From Desulfobulbus rhabdoformis (GTDB lineage Bacteria > Desulfobacterota > Desulfobulbia > Desulfobulbales > Desulfobulbaceae), in contig NZ_JAFFQA010000013.1 of the NCBI RefSeq assembly GCF_016919065.1, forward strand, positions 1 through 64,000: a stretch of 64,000 nt of DNA, given 5' to 3'. The translations under genes and the position numbers were made by a program. The number at the start of each line of letters is the position of its first letter. The stretch's first letter is position 1. Positions 52,867 through 62,000 of the stretch are shown here, piece after piece. The notes below the pieces were generated by a model. That model was given only the letters and a program-made list of their open reading frames with translations. It was not told where the DNA came from and made no database searches.

Positions 52867-52901
52867 AAAAAAGCCTACAGGTGAAGCTTGTAGGCTTTTT
52901 T
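52867..52901 (-). terminator. Bidirectional intrinsic terminator after pilA
   Basis: AAAAAAGCCTACA and TGTAGGCTTTTTT (in inverted form) flank an 8-base loop, giving a perfect 7-bp GC-containing stem with A and T runs on both sides. It lies 59 bases past the pilA stop and insulates pilA from the TPR gene. Confidence 0.92.
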
Positions 52902-52959
52902 GAGAGAGAAATGTTTGAATTGATATCTTAAATATTATTCTAATTAAAATTGAAAATGA

Positions 52960-53379
52960 TTACATGCTCAGGACCTTTCTATATACAGAAGATCCATCCC
53001 AACCGTCACCTGCTGTTCCAGCTGAATTAGCGCTTTGATAATCACTTGGGCATCTGCCGGTGGCATCGGTAACTGTTATGGTAATTGCGGTGTTTGGATC
53101 ACCAGCGCCTATGGTAAATGAGTTTCCATTCGAACCTTTGTAGGTAATGTCTGCAGTGGCTATATCAGTATGTGTTGGAATTGCAAAATAATCAGAAATT
53201 GCAGCTGCAACCGCGTTGGCATCGCTTTCTGCTGCTGAGCAGAATGATTTATTTCTATAAGCAACAAAATTCGGAATAGCAATAGCAGCCAAAATACCGA
53301 TAATCGCGATAACGATCATTAACTCGATCAGGGTGAAGCCTTCTTCCTTTGTCCGCAGTCTCAGTCTGTTAAGTGTCAT
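52960..53379 (-). CDS. pilA: Type IVa major pilin
   Basis: The 139-residue prepilin starts [14 protein letters not shown], a 14-residue leader cut by PilD before [23 protein letters not shown], with Glu5 of the mature form present. The mature protein is about 125 residues and has two cysteines (FCSAAE and GRCPSD) that probably form a disulfide. It is longer than the short conductive pilins of Geobacter and poor in aromatic residues. ATG 53379, with GGAGG upstream, is chosen over a frame extension. A sigma-54 promoter lies upstream, and the PilS/PilR-type genes are divergent. Confidence 0.94.
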   Translation of the reverse strand: MTLNRLRLRTKEEGFTLIELMIVIAIIGILAAIAIPNFVAYRNKSFCSAAESDANAVAAAISDYFAIPTHTDIATADITYKGSNGNSFTIGAGDPNTAITITVTDATGRCPSDYQSANSAGTAGDGWDGSSVYRKVLSM

Positions 53380-53454
53380 AGGTTGAACCCTCCAAATGTG
53401 TGTTGGTCGTGCCGAACGGTGATTCGTCGGCAATATGTATGATGTCAAATCTAA

Positions 53455-53470
53455 TGCAATAGCTGCGCCT
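53455..53470 (-). promoter_or_regulatory. Sigma-54 promoter of pilA
   Basis: On the minus strand AGGCGCAGCTATTGCA has GG and GC exactly 10 bases apart, with TTGC in the -12 half; the -24 half is AGGCGC instead of TGGCAC. It lies about 75 bases before the pilA ATG. PilR-dependent sigma-54 promoters are the rule for pilA genes. Confidence 0.75.
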
Positions 53471-53663
53471 GTCAGATTTTTTTCTGTGAATTTATTGTTT
53501 TTCGGTCGGTTAGAAGTATTCGGTTGTTTTTCCTCCTTCGTTCTATACAATCACAGCATGGTGTTGCTGACTTTTAGTGACAACTGAGTGTCACAGGTGA
53601 CAAAAAATGTCATATTTGAGGTCCCAAGTTTTGCCTAGAAACTGATGCAGAAAAGGCTGTGGC

Positions 53664-55208
53664 ATGCGTCTTGGCTTAAAATCACATATAATCACACTGT
53701 TATTTACTCTTTTGTCGATGGCCAGTGGCCTGACTCTCTTTGTCACCCTGACCTTTTGGTCTCGTGAGGCAGCCTTTTCCTTTTCACGCGAGAAGGAGCT
53801 TGCCCTTCATTTGCTCGCTGAACATCAATTTTACCGTTACCTCTCTGTTGGCTATGAAAGTGAATATGCCCGTGCCTTGCTTCAGGAGGCTTTGAATCAG
53901 CACGGGGCGCTGGCAGGATGCGTTCGTAAACAAGGGGTGACGCCTTTCTGTTTGGGGGGGATTGAAGAACACAGCCTTGATTCGCTGAAAAAATTACTTG
54001 ATACAACTTCTCAACACACTGTGGTTCGTCGGTTTATCGGAAAGCGATGGGGGGGGGCCGTTTTCGGAAAACAGTATCTTGATTTAGGCTTACGTGTTAC
54101 CGGGCCTGATCTGTCCAATTATCCTGTTGCGTTACGCTTCCCTCTTGACGAACTGTATCGTAATATTTGGTCATTGCAGCGATATATCGCACTGTATCTA
54201 CTCTTTAATGTGATTATTCTCACTGTTATAGGATTTTTCAGGATTCGTCAGTTTCTTTTAAAGCCTGTTGAACGTCTTCTCCAACTCACGCAATCATATA
54301 AAGATGAACAGGGAGTCCCTTTTCTCGCGCTCCAGGAGTCGAGTGAACTTGGCCAGCTTCAGGTTTCTCTTCAGCAGATGCTTGGACGTATTCGTACTGA
54401 CAGGGAAAAACTTGAACAACACCTCACCTCCCTGAAACAAGCCAATACCCAGCTGCAAAATACTCAGCAAGAGATGATTCGTGCAGAAAAGCTGTCCTCT
54501 GTTGGACGATTGGCTGCAGGAATGGCCCATGAAATTGGCAATCCTGTAGGTATCGTTCAGGGGTATCTGGGCATGCTTGGTCAGGGGGAGGTTTCTTCTG
54601 AAGAACGTAAAGAATTTTGCCAACGGGCTGAGCATGAGTTGCAACGTATAAGTACCCTGATTCGCCAACTTCTCGATTTTGCCAGGCCTGCAATCGGCAA
54701 GGAGGTGCTGGTTGAACCTCATCAAGTCATTACGGATGCGCTTGCCCTTCTGCGGCCGCAGCCACTCTTTGATTCAATTGATATCCAGAACGAGTTCTCC
54801 GCTGGCAGCCTACAGATCTACTGCGATCCCGATCAACTCCTCCAGGTCTTATTAAATTGTTTGATAAATGGTGCCGATGCTATTTCCGCTGCTGGAAGAC
54901 CGAAGGGGCAAATTGCTGTGAAAAGTTCCCGGCAACAGATCGAAGGTGCCCCCTTTTTTATACTCACCATAGCTGATAACGGTTGTGGGCTTTCTGATGA
55001 GAAACTTGCTGCCTTGTTTGACCCCTTTTATACAACCAAGGCCCCTGGTGATGGCACTGGCCTGGGGCTTTCTGTTTCCTATGCTTTGCTGCAGCAGATG
55101 AAAGGCACCATCACTTTGTCGAATCGGAAAGGAAATGGGGCAAAGGCGATTATAAAAATACCCATAGTTGCCCCGTCACCTGCTGAGGTATCACATGGCT
55201 CAGATTAG
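53664..55208 (+). CDS. pilS: Sensor histidine kinase, PilS/NtrB type
   Basis: The 514-residue protein has two membrane helices (about 10-30 and 175-195) flanking a periplasmic domain with two cysteines, a HAMP-like linker, a coiled coil, the HisKA box GMAHEIGNPVGIV with His289, and an ATPase domain (N box, DNGCGLSDE, GDGTGLGLS). It probably phosphorylates the following regulator. Runs of 7 (53954-53960) and 9 (54049-54057) G lie in codons of the sensor domain. The gene is divergent from pilA with a 284-bp gap. The name rests on context; a different signal than classical PilS is possible since the membrane layout differs. Confidence 0.85.
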   Translation: MRLGLKSHIITLLFTLLSMASGLTLFVTLTFWSREAAFSFSREKELALHLLAEHQFYRYLSVGYESEYARALLQEALNQHGALAGCVRKQGVTPFCLGGIEEHSLDSLKKLLDTTSQHTVVRRFIGKRWGGAVFGKQYLDLGLRVTGPDLSNYPVALRFPLDELYRNIWSLQRYIALYLLFNVIILTVIGFFRIRQFLLKPVERLLQLTQSYKDEQGVPFLALQESSELGQLQVSLQQMLGRIRTDREKLEQHLTSLKQANTQLQNTQQEMIRAEKLSSVGRLAAGMAHEIGNPVGIVQGYLGMLGQGEVSSEERKEFCQRAEHELQRISTLIRQLLDFARPAIGKEVLVEPHQVITDALALLRPQPLFDSIDIQNEFSAGSLQIYCDPDQLLQVLLNCLINGADAISAAGRPKGQIAVKSSRQQIEGAPFFILTIADNGCGLSDEKLAALFDPFYTTKAPGDGTGLGLSVSYALLQQMKGTITLSNRKGNGAKAIIKIPIVAPSPAEVSHGSD

Positions 55209-56580
55209 TTCAAAACGGCTGCTTGTCATCGATGACGAAGAAAACATGCGTCATATGCTTTTTTCTATGCTCACGCGCCTGGGGTATGAGGTCGATGTTG
55301 CTGCCAATGGTGAGTCAGGCTTGCGGGCTCTGGCGCATTCAGGCTACGAGGTCATTCTCTGTGACATCCGTATGCCACAAATGGATGGTATGGAATTTTT
55401 GAGCCATGTCTGCAAGCAGAATATTGAGACGACCATCATTATGATGTCGGCCTTTGGTACCGTCGAGACGGCCCTCGAAGCAATGCGGCAAGGTGCATAC
55501 GACTATATCTCTAAACCTTTTAAGGCTGATGAAATCGAGCTAACGCTTCGTAAGGCGGAAGAGCGTGAAAAGCTCAAAAAGGACAATCAACTCCTTCGGG
55601 AGAAGGTAGCAGCCTTTGAAGGAGAATGCTCCTTTGGCAGAATGGTTGCCCGCAGTAAGTTGATGCTGGATATATTTGCTTTGGCAAGAAAGGTTGCACC
55701 ACACCCGACAACGTTGCTGATCACAGGGGAAAGTGGCACGGGTAAGGAGCTGGTGGCCCAGGGAATTCATGAGCTGAGTGGAAGAGAAGCTGATCGTTTC
55801 GTTGCTATCAACTGCGGCAGCTTGCCAGAGAGCCTGATTGAAAGTGAGCTGTTTGGCTATGTCAAAGGCTCTTTCACAGGGGCTGAACGCGACAAAAGTG
55901 GGCTTTTGGTCAAGGCCAGTGGAGGCACGCTTCTTCTTGATGAAATTGGAGAGCTGCCCCTTGCCTTGCAAGTCAAGTTGCTTCGTGTATTGCAGGAGGG
56001 GGAAGTGCATCCTGTGGGTGCGAGCAGCCCAACCAAGATTGATGTTCGTGTGATCGCTGCCACTGCTCGAGATCTTGAGCAGGAGATTAAGCTTGGCCAT
56101 TTTCGGCAAGATCTCTACTACAGGCTCAATGTTGTGCATATAAAGCTGCCTTCGCTTCGAGAGCGAGCGAGCGATATTCCTCTTCTGAGTGAACATTTCC
56201 TGAAAAGATATGCGAAGCGACTTGGTGCCAGGGTAACCTCAATCGCCCCTGCTGCTATGATGCTCTTGATGCAACAAGAATGGCCGGGAAATGTACGTGA
56301 GCTGGAAAATGTTATAGAGCGGGCTGTGGTGCTTGCTGAGAAAAAAGTAATTTTGCCGGAAAATCTACCTGATGGATTTGGGGCTAAGTCAGGAGGGCGA
56401 CGGCTTGATGATTACTTTGGCGGGTTCAGCATCAAGCAGGCACAAAAAATTATGGAGAACTCTCTTATTCGTCGAGCACTGGAAGCCACGGGGGGGAATA
56501 AGTCCAAAGCTTCGGAATTGCTCGAGATAAGCTATCCTTCCCTGCTGAGCAAAATCAAAGAGTACGGCATCGGTTTGTAA
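55195..56580 (+). CDS. pilR: Sigma-54-dependent response regulator, PilR type
   Basis: The 461-residue protein has a receiver domain with Asp57, an AAA+ domain with Walker A GESGTGKE (178-185) and a Fis-type helix-turn-helix at the C terminus (NKSKASELLEISYPSLLSKIKEYGI). The sigma-54 contact loop reads GSFTGA (225-230) rather than the usual GAFTGA. ATG 55195, with TGAGGT upstream, overlaps pilS by 14 bases; an in-frame start at 55168 is less likely. It is the natural activator of the pilA promoter and perhaps of the adh promoter. Confidence 0.92.
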   Translation: MAQISSKRLLVIDDEENMRHMLFSMLTRLGYEVDVAANGESGLRALAHSGYEVILCDIRMPQMDGMEFLSHVCKQNIETTIIMMSAFGTVETALEAMRQGAYDYISKPFKADEIELTLRKAEEREKLKKDNQLLREKVAAFEGECSFGRMVARSKLMLDIFALARKVAPHPTTLLITGESGTGKELVAQGIHELSGREADRFVAINCGSLPESLIESELFGYVKGSFTGAERDKSGLLVKASGGTLLLDEIGELPLALQVKLLRVLQEGEVHPVGASSPTKIDVRVIAATARDLEQEIKLGHFRQDLYYRLNVVHIKLPSLRERASDIPLLSEHFLKRYAKRLGARVTSIAPAAMMLLMQQEWPGNVRELENVIERAVVLAEKKVILPENLPDGFGAKSGGRRLDDYFGGFSIKQAQKIMENSLIRRALEATGGNKSKASELLEISYPSLLSKIKEYGIGL

Positions 56581-56794
56581 AAGAAAGGGAGATGGAGGGG
56601 TAGTAAAAAAATTAATAAAGCTGGAGTTGGTGTTAATTTTTTTTATAATTTGAATTGTTTTACAGAGCCGTTGTTGGATGATTCAAGTTTGTATTTCCTG
56701 AATTTATATTAAAAGAACAGGTTGTTATTCAATTTTTCGTCGATTTCGCTCCAACCTGGTTTGCATTTTGTATTGAAATGGGCGGAGGGCCTTA
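56581..56794. promoter_or_regulatory. Gap before the minor pilin operon
   Basis: This AT-rich gap contains an inverted repeat of A/T runs (56605-56615 and 56633-56643) that may end the pilSR transcript, and it must hold a promoter for the minor pilins. No good sigma-54 site was found; CTGGTTTGCATT near 56755 has only a partial match. Confidence 0.35.
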
Positions 56795-57334
56795 ATGAAA
56801 ACAATGCACAAACACTCTTACGCATCGGAAAAAGGTTTTACACTCATGGAGGTCATGGTGGTGGTCGCCATAATCGGCATCATGAGCATGATTGCTATCC
56901 CAAGCTATTTAAGCTGGAAACCTGGATATGAATTCCGCGGTGCCGTTTCCAGAATTGCCTCGGATTTGAATAAGGCCAAGATGCGGGCACTTGAAATTCG
57001 CAGAGAATGTAGGGTGCTTTTCTGTGGCAACGCATATCAGATTATAGATAGCGGACAGACAATGTACACCGCATGGGAGTCCAATGGCGCAAATTGTCTT
57101 TCCACTGCACAGCAGGCAACCATTGAAGGGAGTGGTCGCCGCGTGAAAAATGTTTCGCTGGCAGACTATAATAACGTCACCGTTGCTTCCAATCCGACTC
57201 CAACCTTTAACCCTCGTGGATATGCGACAACTCTTGAAACCATTACGGTTAACCATAGGAAAAATGATGGTACTGTTGACCTCTCTGTCGATATCACTGT
57301 CAATCAAACCGGCCGAGTACATGTGGGGTGGTAA
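56795..57334 (+). CDS. fimT: Minor pseudopilin, FimT/GspH family
   Basis: The 179-residue prepilin has a short basic leader ending KG before FTLMEVMVVVAIIGIMSMIAIPSYL, with Glu5 present. Residues 45-170 match the GspH/FimT domain (FRGAVSRIASDLNKAKMRALEIRRECRV and a C-terminal INVNQTGRV-like strand). Three cysteines follow the helix. It opens a run of minor pilin genes that prime pilus assembly. GGAGG lies 8 bases before the ATG. Confidence 0.9.
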   Translation: MKTMHKHSYASEKGFTLMEVMVVVAIIGIMSMIAIPSYLSWKPGYEFRGAVSRIASDLNKAKMRALEIRRECRVLFCGNAYQIIDSGQTMYTAWESNGANCLSTAQQATIEGSGRRVKNVSLADYNNVTVASNPTPTFNPRGYATTLETITVNHRKNDGTVDLSVDITVNQTGRVHVGW

Positions 57335-57336
57335 GG

Positions 57337-58023
57337 ATGAGTGTGGTGAATAATTCTCGAGGTTTTACCCTGGTCGAATTGCTGATTGCGATGGTCATTC
57401 TCGGTGTTGTCTTGACTGGTGTTGTCCGTATGTTCAGTGCCACGGGGCATCATCATGCAGCACAGGAGATGATGGTTGATCTTGCCCAAGACCTCCGGGC
57501 AGTCAAGCAGCTCATGGTGTATGAACTCCGCACTGCTGGCTGTGACCCTCTTTTGAAAAGAACATTTGGTTTTCAAGTTGATGCGAACGATCGATACGAT
57601 ACAGATGATAATTCCTTTCATTTTACCGCTGACACGGACAATGGAGATGGTGATGGCCTTTTGGAGCCTGATGGAGATGCCAATGATCCCCGTGAAGATA
57701 TCAGCTATTACCGAACAAATGATGATTGTGAAGGAGCGGTTGGTGGTGTGATGGCTTCGGGCACGACAACTCCCGGGTGCCTGAGGCGTGATGTTGGGGC
57801 AGGGGGGCAGCCACTCATGGCTGGAGTCACAGGTTTTCGCCTTCGTTATTACGATATTAACGGTACGGAGTTGACAGGGGCAGATCTGGCTACGCTTGGT
57901 AAACTTGAAAAGATCGATACGGTCCGGGTGATAATTAACGCACAGGTTGAGGAACCTACAAAGGTCAGTGCAGATGCCCAAGAACAACAGTTGGATTTTC
58001 GTGTGTTGATAAGAAATGGCTAA
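57337..58023 (+). CDS. pilW: Minor pilin, PilW family
   Basis: The 228-residue prepilin begins MSVVNNSRGFTLVELLIAMVILGVVLTGVVRMF, a PilD-type leader and helix. The later part has an Asp/Gly-rich stretch (ADTDNGDGDGLLEPDGDANDPREDI) that could bind calcium, and GFRLRYYDINGTEL. ATG 57337 is 2 bases after the fimT stop; a GTG 9 bases earlier overlaps fimT. The calcium-binding idea is inference from residue type. Confidence 0.85.
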   Translation: MSVVNNSRGFTLVELLIAMVILGVVLTGVVRMFSATGHHHAAQEMMVDLAQDLRAVKQLMVYELRTAGCDPLLKRTFGFQVDANDRYDTDDNSFHFTADTDNGDGDGLLEPDGDANDPREDISYYRTNDDCEGAVGGVMASGTTTPGCLRRDVGAGGQPLMAGVTGFRLRYYDINGTELTGADLATLGKLEKIDTVRVIINAQVEEPTKVSADAQEQQLDFRVLIRNG

Positions 58024-58035
58024 AGAGAGGGCATC

Positions 58036-58428
58036 ATGAGGCAATCCAGAAATAAGGTTCAGGGGGAGAAGGGGTTTACTTTAATAGAGGTAACCATGGC
58101 CATGGTTATTCTCGGTATTGGTATTATGTCAATTGTGGCGCTGCAGACCCGCGACATGGCGTACAACAACAGTTCGCGAAGACAAACAGAAGCGTATACC
58201 TGGGCGATGGATCGTGTGGAACGTTTGCGAGCGATCTCGTATACAGACGCTGATTTGATAGTTAGCGGGACTGCAAAAACCGATAATGAAGGTCCGTACA
58301 CTGTTCGTTGGTTGGTGAGCGATAACTCTGCAAAGGTTCCAGACACCAAGAAGGTAGATGTGACTGTTTTATGGAATAATAGAACAGTCTCGACGATAGT
58401 TATTACCCGCACATTATCATCGATGTAA
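58036..58428 (+). CDS. pilV: Minor pilin, PilV family
   Basis: The 130-residue prepilin has a leader ending EKG before FTLIEVTMAMVILGIGIMSIVALQTRDM, followed by the PilV-like pattern NNSSRRQTEAYTWAMDRVERLRA. It lies 12 bases after pilW and 19 bases before the next gene, the normal order in fimT-pilV-pilW-pilX clusters except that pilW precedes pilV. Confidence 0.88.
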   Translation: MRQSRNKVQGEKGFTLIEVTMAMVILGIGIMSIVALQTRDMAYNNSSRRQTEAYTWAMDRVERLRAISYTDADLIVSGTAKTDNEGPYTVRWLVSDNSAKVPDTKKVDVTVLWNNRTVSTIVITRTLSSM

Positions 58429-58462
58429 TAGTTTCTTTTTTTGAAGGATGAAGAGGCCGGAT

Positions 58463-59068
58463 ATGACAAGATTACTTAATGAAGAGCAAGGGACCGCGAT
58501 CGTTGCCGCACTGCTCATTCTCCTGTTGCTTACCTTTGTTGCCATTTCGGCTACAGATACGACCATCAATGAAAAGGCCATGCTTCGTAGCGAGGCCCTT
58601 TTTGAGCAAAACTTTTCCTTGGCCGAATCCGCAGCGCTGGAAGGGCTACAAAAATTGGCGAGTAAAGATAATGATGATATCGATGATTTAAATCCTAACC
58701 TCATATCTTCTACTTCAACCAACAAGGATTTGGTGGTTGGAATAGATAGCGAAGAGATGGCAGATATAGTCGATCTCTTGGATGAAAGTGGGGATGGCGT
58801 AATTGACAAAAATGATTTTTATACGGATTCAAATGGGAATGGCAAATTTGACGCAACTGAAAAGCTTGCCAACCCTTCTTTTGAAAAATCTGATATCGGC
58901 TCAGAGACCTACCGTTCTGCTATTATGCTCCCTATTGCTGAACAGGAATCCTTAGGCATTACGCAAACAAAGAGTCGTCTTTATCGATTTGATGCCATCG
59001 GTCTTTCAGAGGACAACGACGGGAAGTCAGTGATCCTTATTGGCTATAAACGAAGAATTGAGCACTGA
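58463..59068 (+). CDS. pilX: Minor pilus assembly protein, PilX family
   Basis: The 201-residue protein has the PilX N-terminal pattern EQGTAIVAALLILLLLTFVAISATDTTINEKAMLRSE, where the Phe after the cleavage Gly is replaced by Thr as usual in PilX. It also has ADIVDLLDESGDGVIDKNDF, an EF-hand-like loop (Asp, Asp, Asp at alternate positions). ATG 58463, with AGAGG upstream, is chosen; an in-frame start 15 bases earlier has its ribosome site too close. Confidence 0.85.
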   Translation: MTRLLNEEQGTAIVAALLILLLLTFVAISATDTTINEKAMLRSEALFEQNFSLAESAALEGLQKLASKDNDDIDDLNPNLISSTSTNKDLVVGIDSEEMADIVDLLDESGDGVIDKNDFYTDSNGNGKFDATEKLANPSFEKSDIGSETYRSAIMLPIAEQESLGITQTKSRLYRFDAIGLSEDNDGKSVILIGYKRRIEH

Positions 59069-59096
59069 TATTCTCTCATACATTTCGAGGCCGCTC

Positions 59097-62000
59097 ATGA
59101 AGAAATTCCCCACTTTTTATCGTTATCTCGTGTGTGCACTGCTTGCCGCAGGCGTTCAATGTTCTGTTGCTCATGCAGAAATTTACACGATTTCTGTTTC
59201 AGATGGGGCTTCGGGAACCACCGTAGCTGAAGGCACCACCTCGCAGGTGGTGACCGTTACTATTTCTCCAGCCGTTATAGCTGGGGATGAGGTCCAGATT
59301 TCGTATAAGACAATAGATTCAACAGCAAGAGCAGCCAATGGCGACTATACTGAAATAACCAATGGCAGTCTTACATTTGGTTCGGCTCATGCCAGTGCTC
59401 AAGAGATTGATCTGACCACACATGCAGACGGTCTTGTTGAAAACGATGAAAAATTGACAATCAGTGTCTTCAACCCGGTCATTACGTCAGGAACCAGTAC
59501 CGTTTCTCTGGGGACAGGCGGAGATACAGATATAACAGTGACCAGTAATGACACGGCTGAGGTGACCCTCAATGGCGTCACCACCAGTGGCAATGAAGGG
59601 GCTACGCTTTCTTATGAAGTAACACTTAGCTCTCCAGTGGATTCCGATGTAACAGTAAGCTACTCGTTTGCAGGGAGTGGATCAGAAAGCGCTGAAGTGG
59701 CTGATCTTCCCAGTGGTGGTTCGGTAATCATTCCTGCCCATATGACAAGCTACCAGATTCCTGTCGTTCTTCCCGATGACGCTATCGTTGAGACATCAGA
59801 AGAATTTACAATGCAACTCGATTCTGTCAATTCGACAACATCGGGTGTTTCTCTTGGCAGTCCCCTGAGTGCTACCGGTACTATTCAGGACAACGACACT
59901 ACTGTTCTTTCCGTTGGTGATGAAAGCGTTGCTGAAGATGGTACAAAACTCGTTTTTTCTGTTACGTCAACCCTTCCGGTCGAATCCCCTGCTAGTGTAT
60001 CGTTTACGTATGCGACGATGAACGGCACGGCTGTGTCGGGAGATGATTATACCGGTATAGGCGGTACTGGAATAATCTCTGGTGGAATGGTTTGTCTTCT
60101 TGAAGTGCCCATCACTGATGACAATATCGTTGAAAAGGAGGAAACACTATCTCTACAACTAAGCAGCCCGAGTAGTAACGCAACCTTTTCCAATAATGTA
60201 GCTGTTGGCTCGATTACCGATAACGATTCAGCCGTGGTTGATCTTGTTGGTGTGACCACCAGCGCAGTGGAAGGATCAAACCTCGAATACCGTGTAGATC
60301 TGGACCATGAGGCATCCGAAGACGTCACCGTAACGTATACGATAGCAGGAAGCGGCAGTGATGTAGCTGAACCCTCTGATTATAGCAGCAGCGGGAGTGT
60401 GACCATAAGTGCAGGCACGCAGAGTGGTGCCCTGTTGATTGGGGTAGTTGACGATGCCATAGTTGAAAATAGCGAGGAACTGACGGTCACGCTGAATGGT
60501 GTGAGCAGTGGAGTCAGTGCAGTGAGTCTTGGAACGGGAATCTCCGCCGCTGGCACGCTTGTTGATAACGATGCCGCGGTGGTCGACCTTGTTGGAATGA
60601 CCACCAGCGCAGTGGAAGGATCAAACCTCGAATACCGTGTAGATCTGGACCATGAGGCATCCGAAGACGTCACCGTAACGTATACGATAGCAGGAAGCGG
60701 CAGTGATGTAGCTGAACCCTCTGATTATAGCAGCAGCGGGAGTGTGACCATAAGTGCAGGCACGCAGAGTGGTGCCCTGTTGATTGGGGTAGTTGACGAT
60801 GCCATAGTTGAAAATAGCGAGGAACTGACGGTCACGCTGAATGGCGTGAGCAGTGGAGTCAGTGCAGTGAGTCTTGGAACGGGAATCTCCGCCGCTGGCA
60901 CGCTTGTTGATAACGATGCCGCGGTGGTCGACCTTGTTGGAATGACCACCAGCGCAGTGGAAGGATCAAACCTCGAATACCGTGTAGATCTGGACCATGA
61001 GGCATCCGAAGACGTCACCGTAACGTATACGATAGCAGGAAGCGGCAGTGATGTAGCTGAACCCTCTGATTATAGCAGCAGCGGGAGTGTGCTTATAAGT
61101 GCAGGCACGCAGAGTGGTGCCCTGTTGATTGGGGTAGTTGACGATGCCATAGTTGAAAATAGCGAGGAACTGACGGTCACGCTGAATGGCGTGAGCAGTG
61201 GAGTCAGTGCAGTGAGTCTTGGAACGGGAATCTCCGCCGCTGGCACGCTTGTTGATAACGATGCCGCGGTGGTCGACCTTGTCGGAGTGACTACCAGCGC
61301 GGTGGAAGGGGCGAGCCTTGAGTACCGTGTAGATCTGGACCATGAGGCATCCGAAGACGTCACCGTAACGTATACGATAGCAGGAAGCGGCAGTGATATA
61401 GCCGAGTCCTCCGATTATAACAGTAGCGGCAGTGTGGCCATAGCCGCGGGGGCTACGAGTGCCCCCCTGTTGGTTGGCGTAGTCGACGATGCCATAGTCG
61501 AAAACAGTGAAGAGCTGACGGTCACGCTGAATGGCGTGAGTAGTGGAGTCAGTGCAGTGAGTCTTGGCACCGCACTCTCTGCCACTGGCACGATTATCGA
61601 TAACGATGCCGCCGTAGTCGACCTTGTAGGAGTGACCACCAGTGCGGTGGAAGGATCGAACCTTGAGTACCGTGTAGATCTGGACTACGAGACCTCGGAA
61701 GACGTCACCGTAACGTATACGATAGCGGGCAGCGGCAGTGATATAGCCGAACCCTCTGATTATAGCAGCAGCGGGAGTGTGCTCATAAGTGCGGGCACGC
61801 AGAGTGGCACCCTGTTGATTGGGGTAGTTGATGATGCCATAGTCGAAAACAGTGAAGAGCTGACGGTCACGCTGAATGGCGTGAGTAGTGGAGTCAGTGC
61901 AGTGAGTCTTGGCACCGCACTCTCTGCCACTGGCACGATTATCGATAACGATGCCGCCGTAGTCGACCTTGTAGGAGTGACCACCAGTGCGGTGGAAGGA

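Noticed and set aside
52960..53379. The pilin as a conductive (e-pilin) candidate
   Set aside because: The mature form is about 125 residues with few aromatic residues, unlike the short conductive pilins.
57304..58044. A 246-codon minus-strand frame
   Set aside because: It is antisense to pilW, whose prepilin features are clear.
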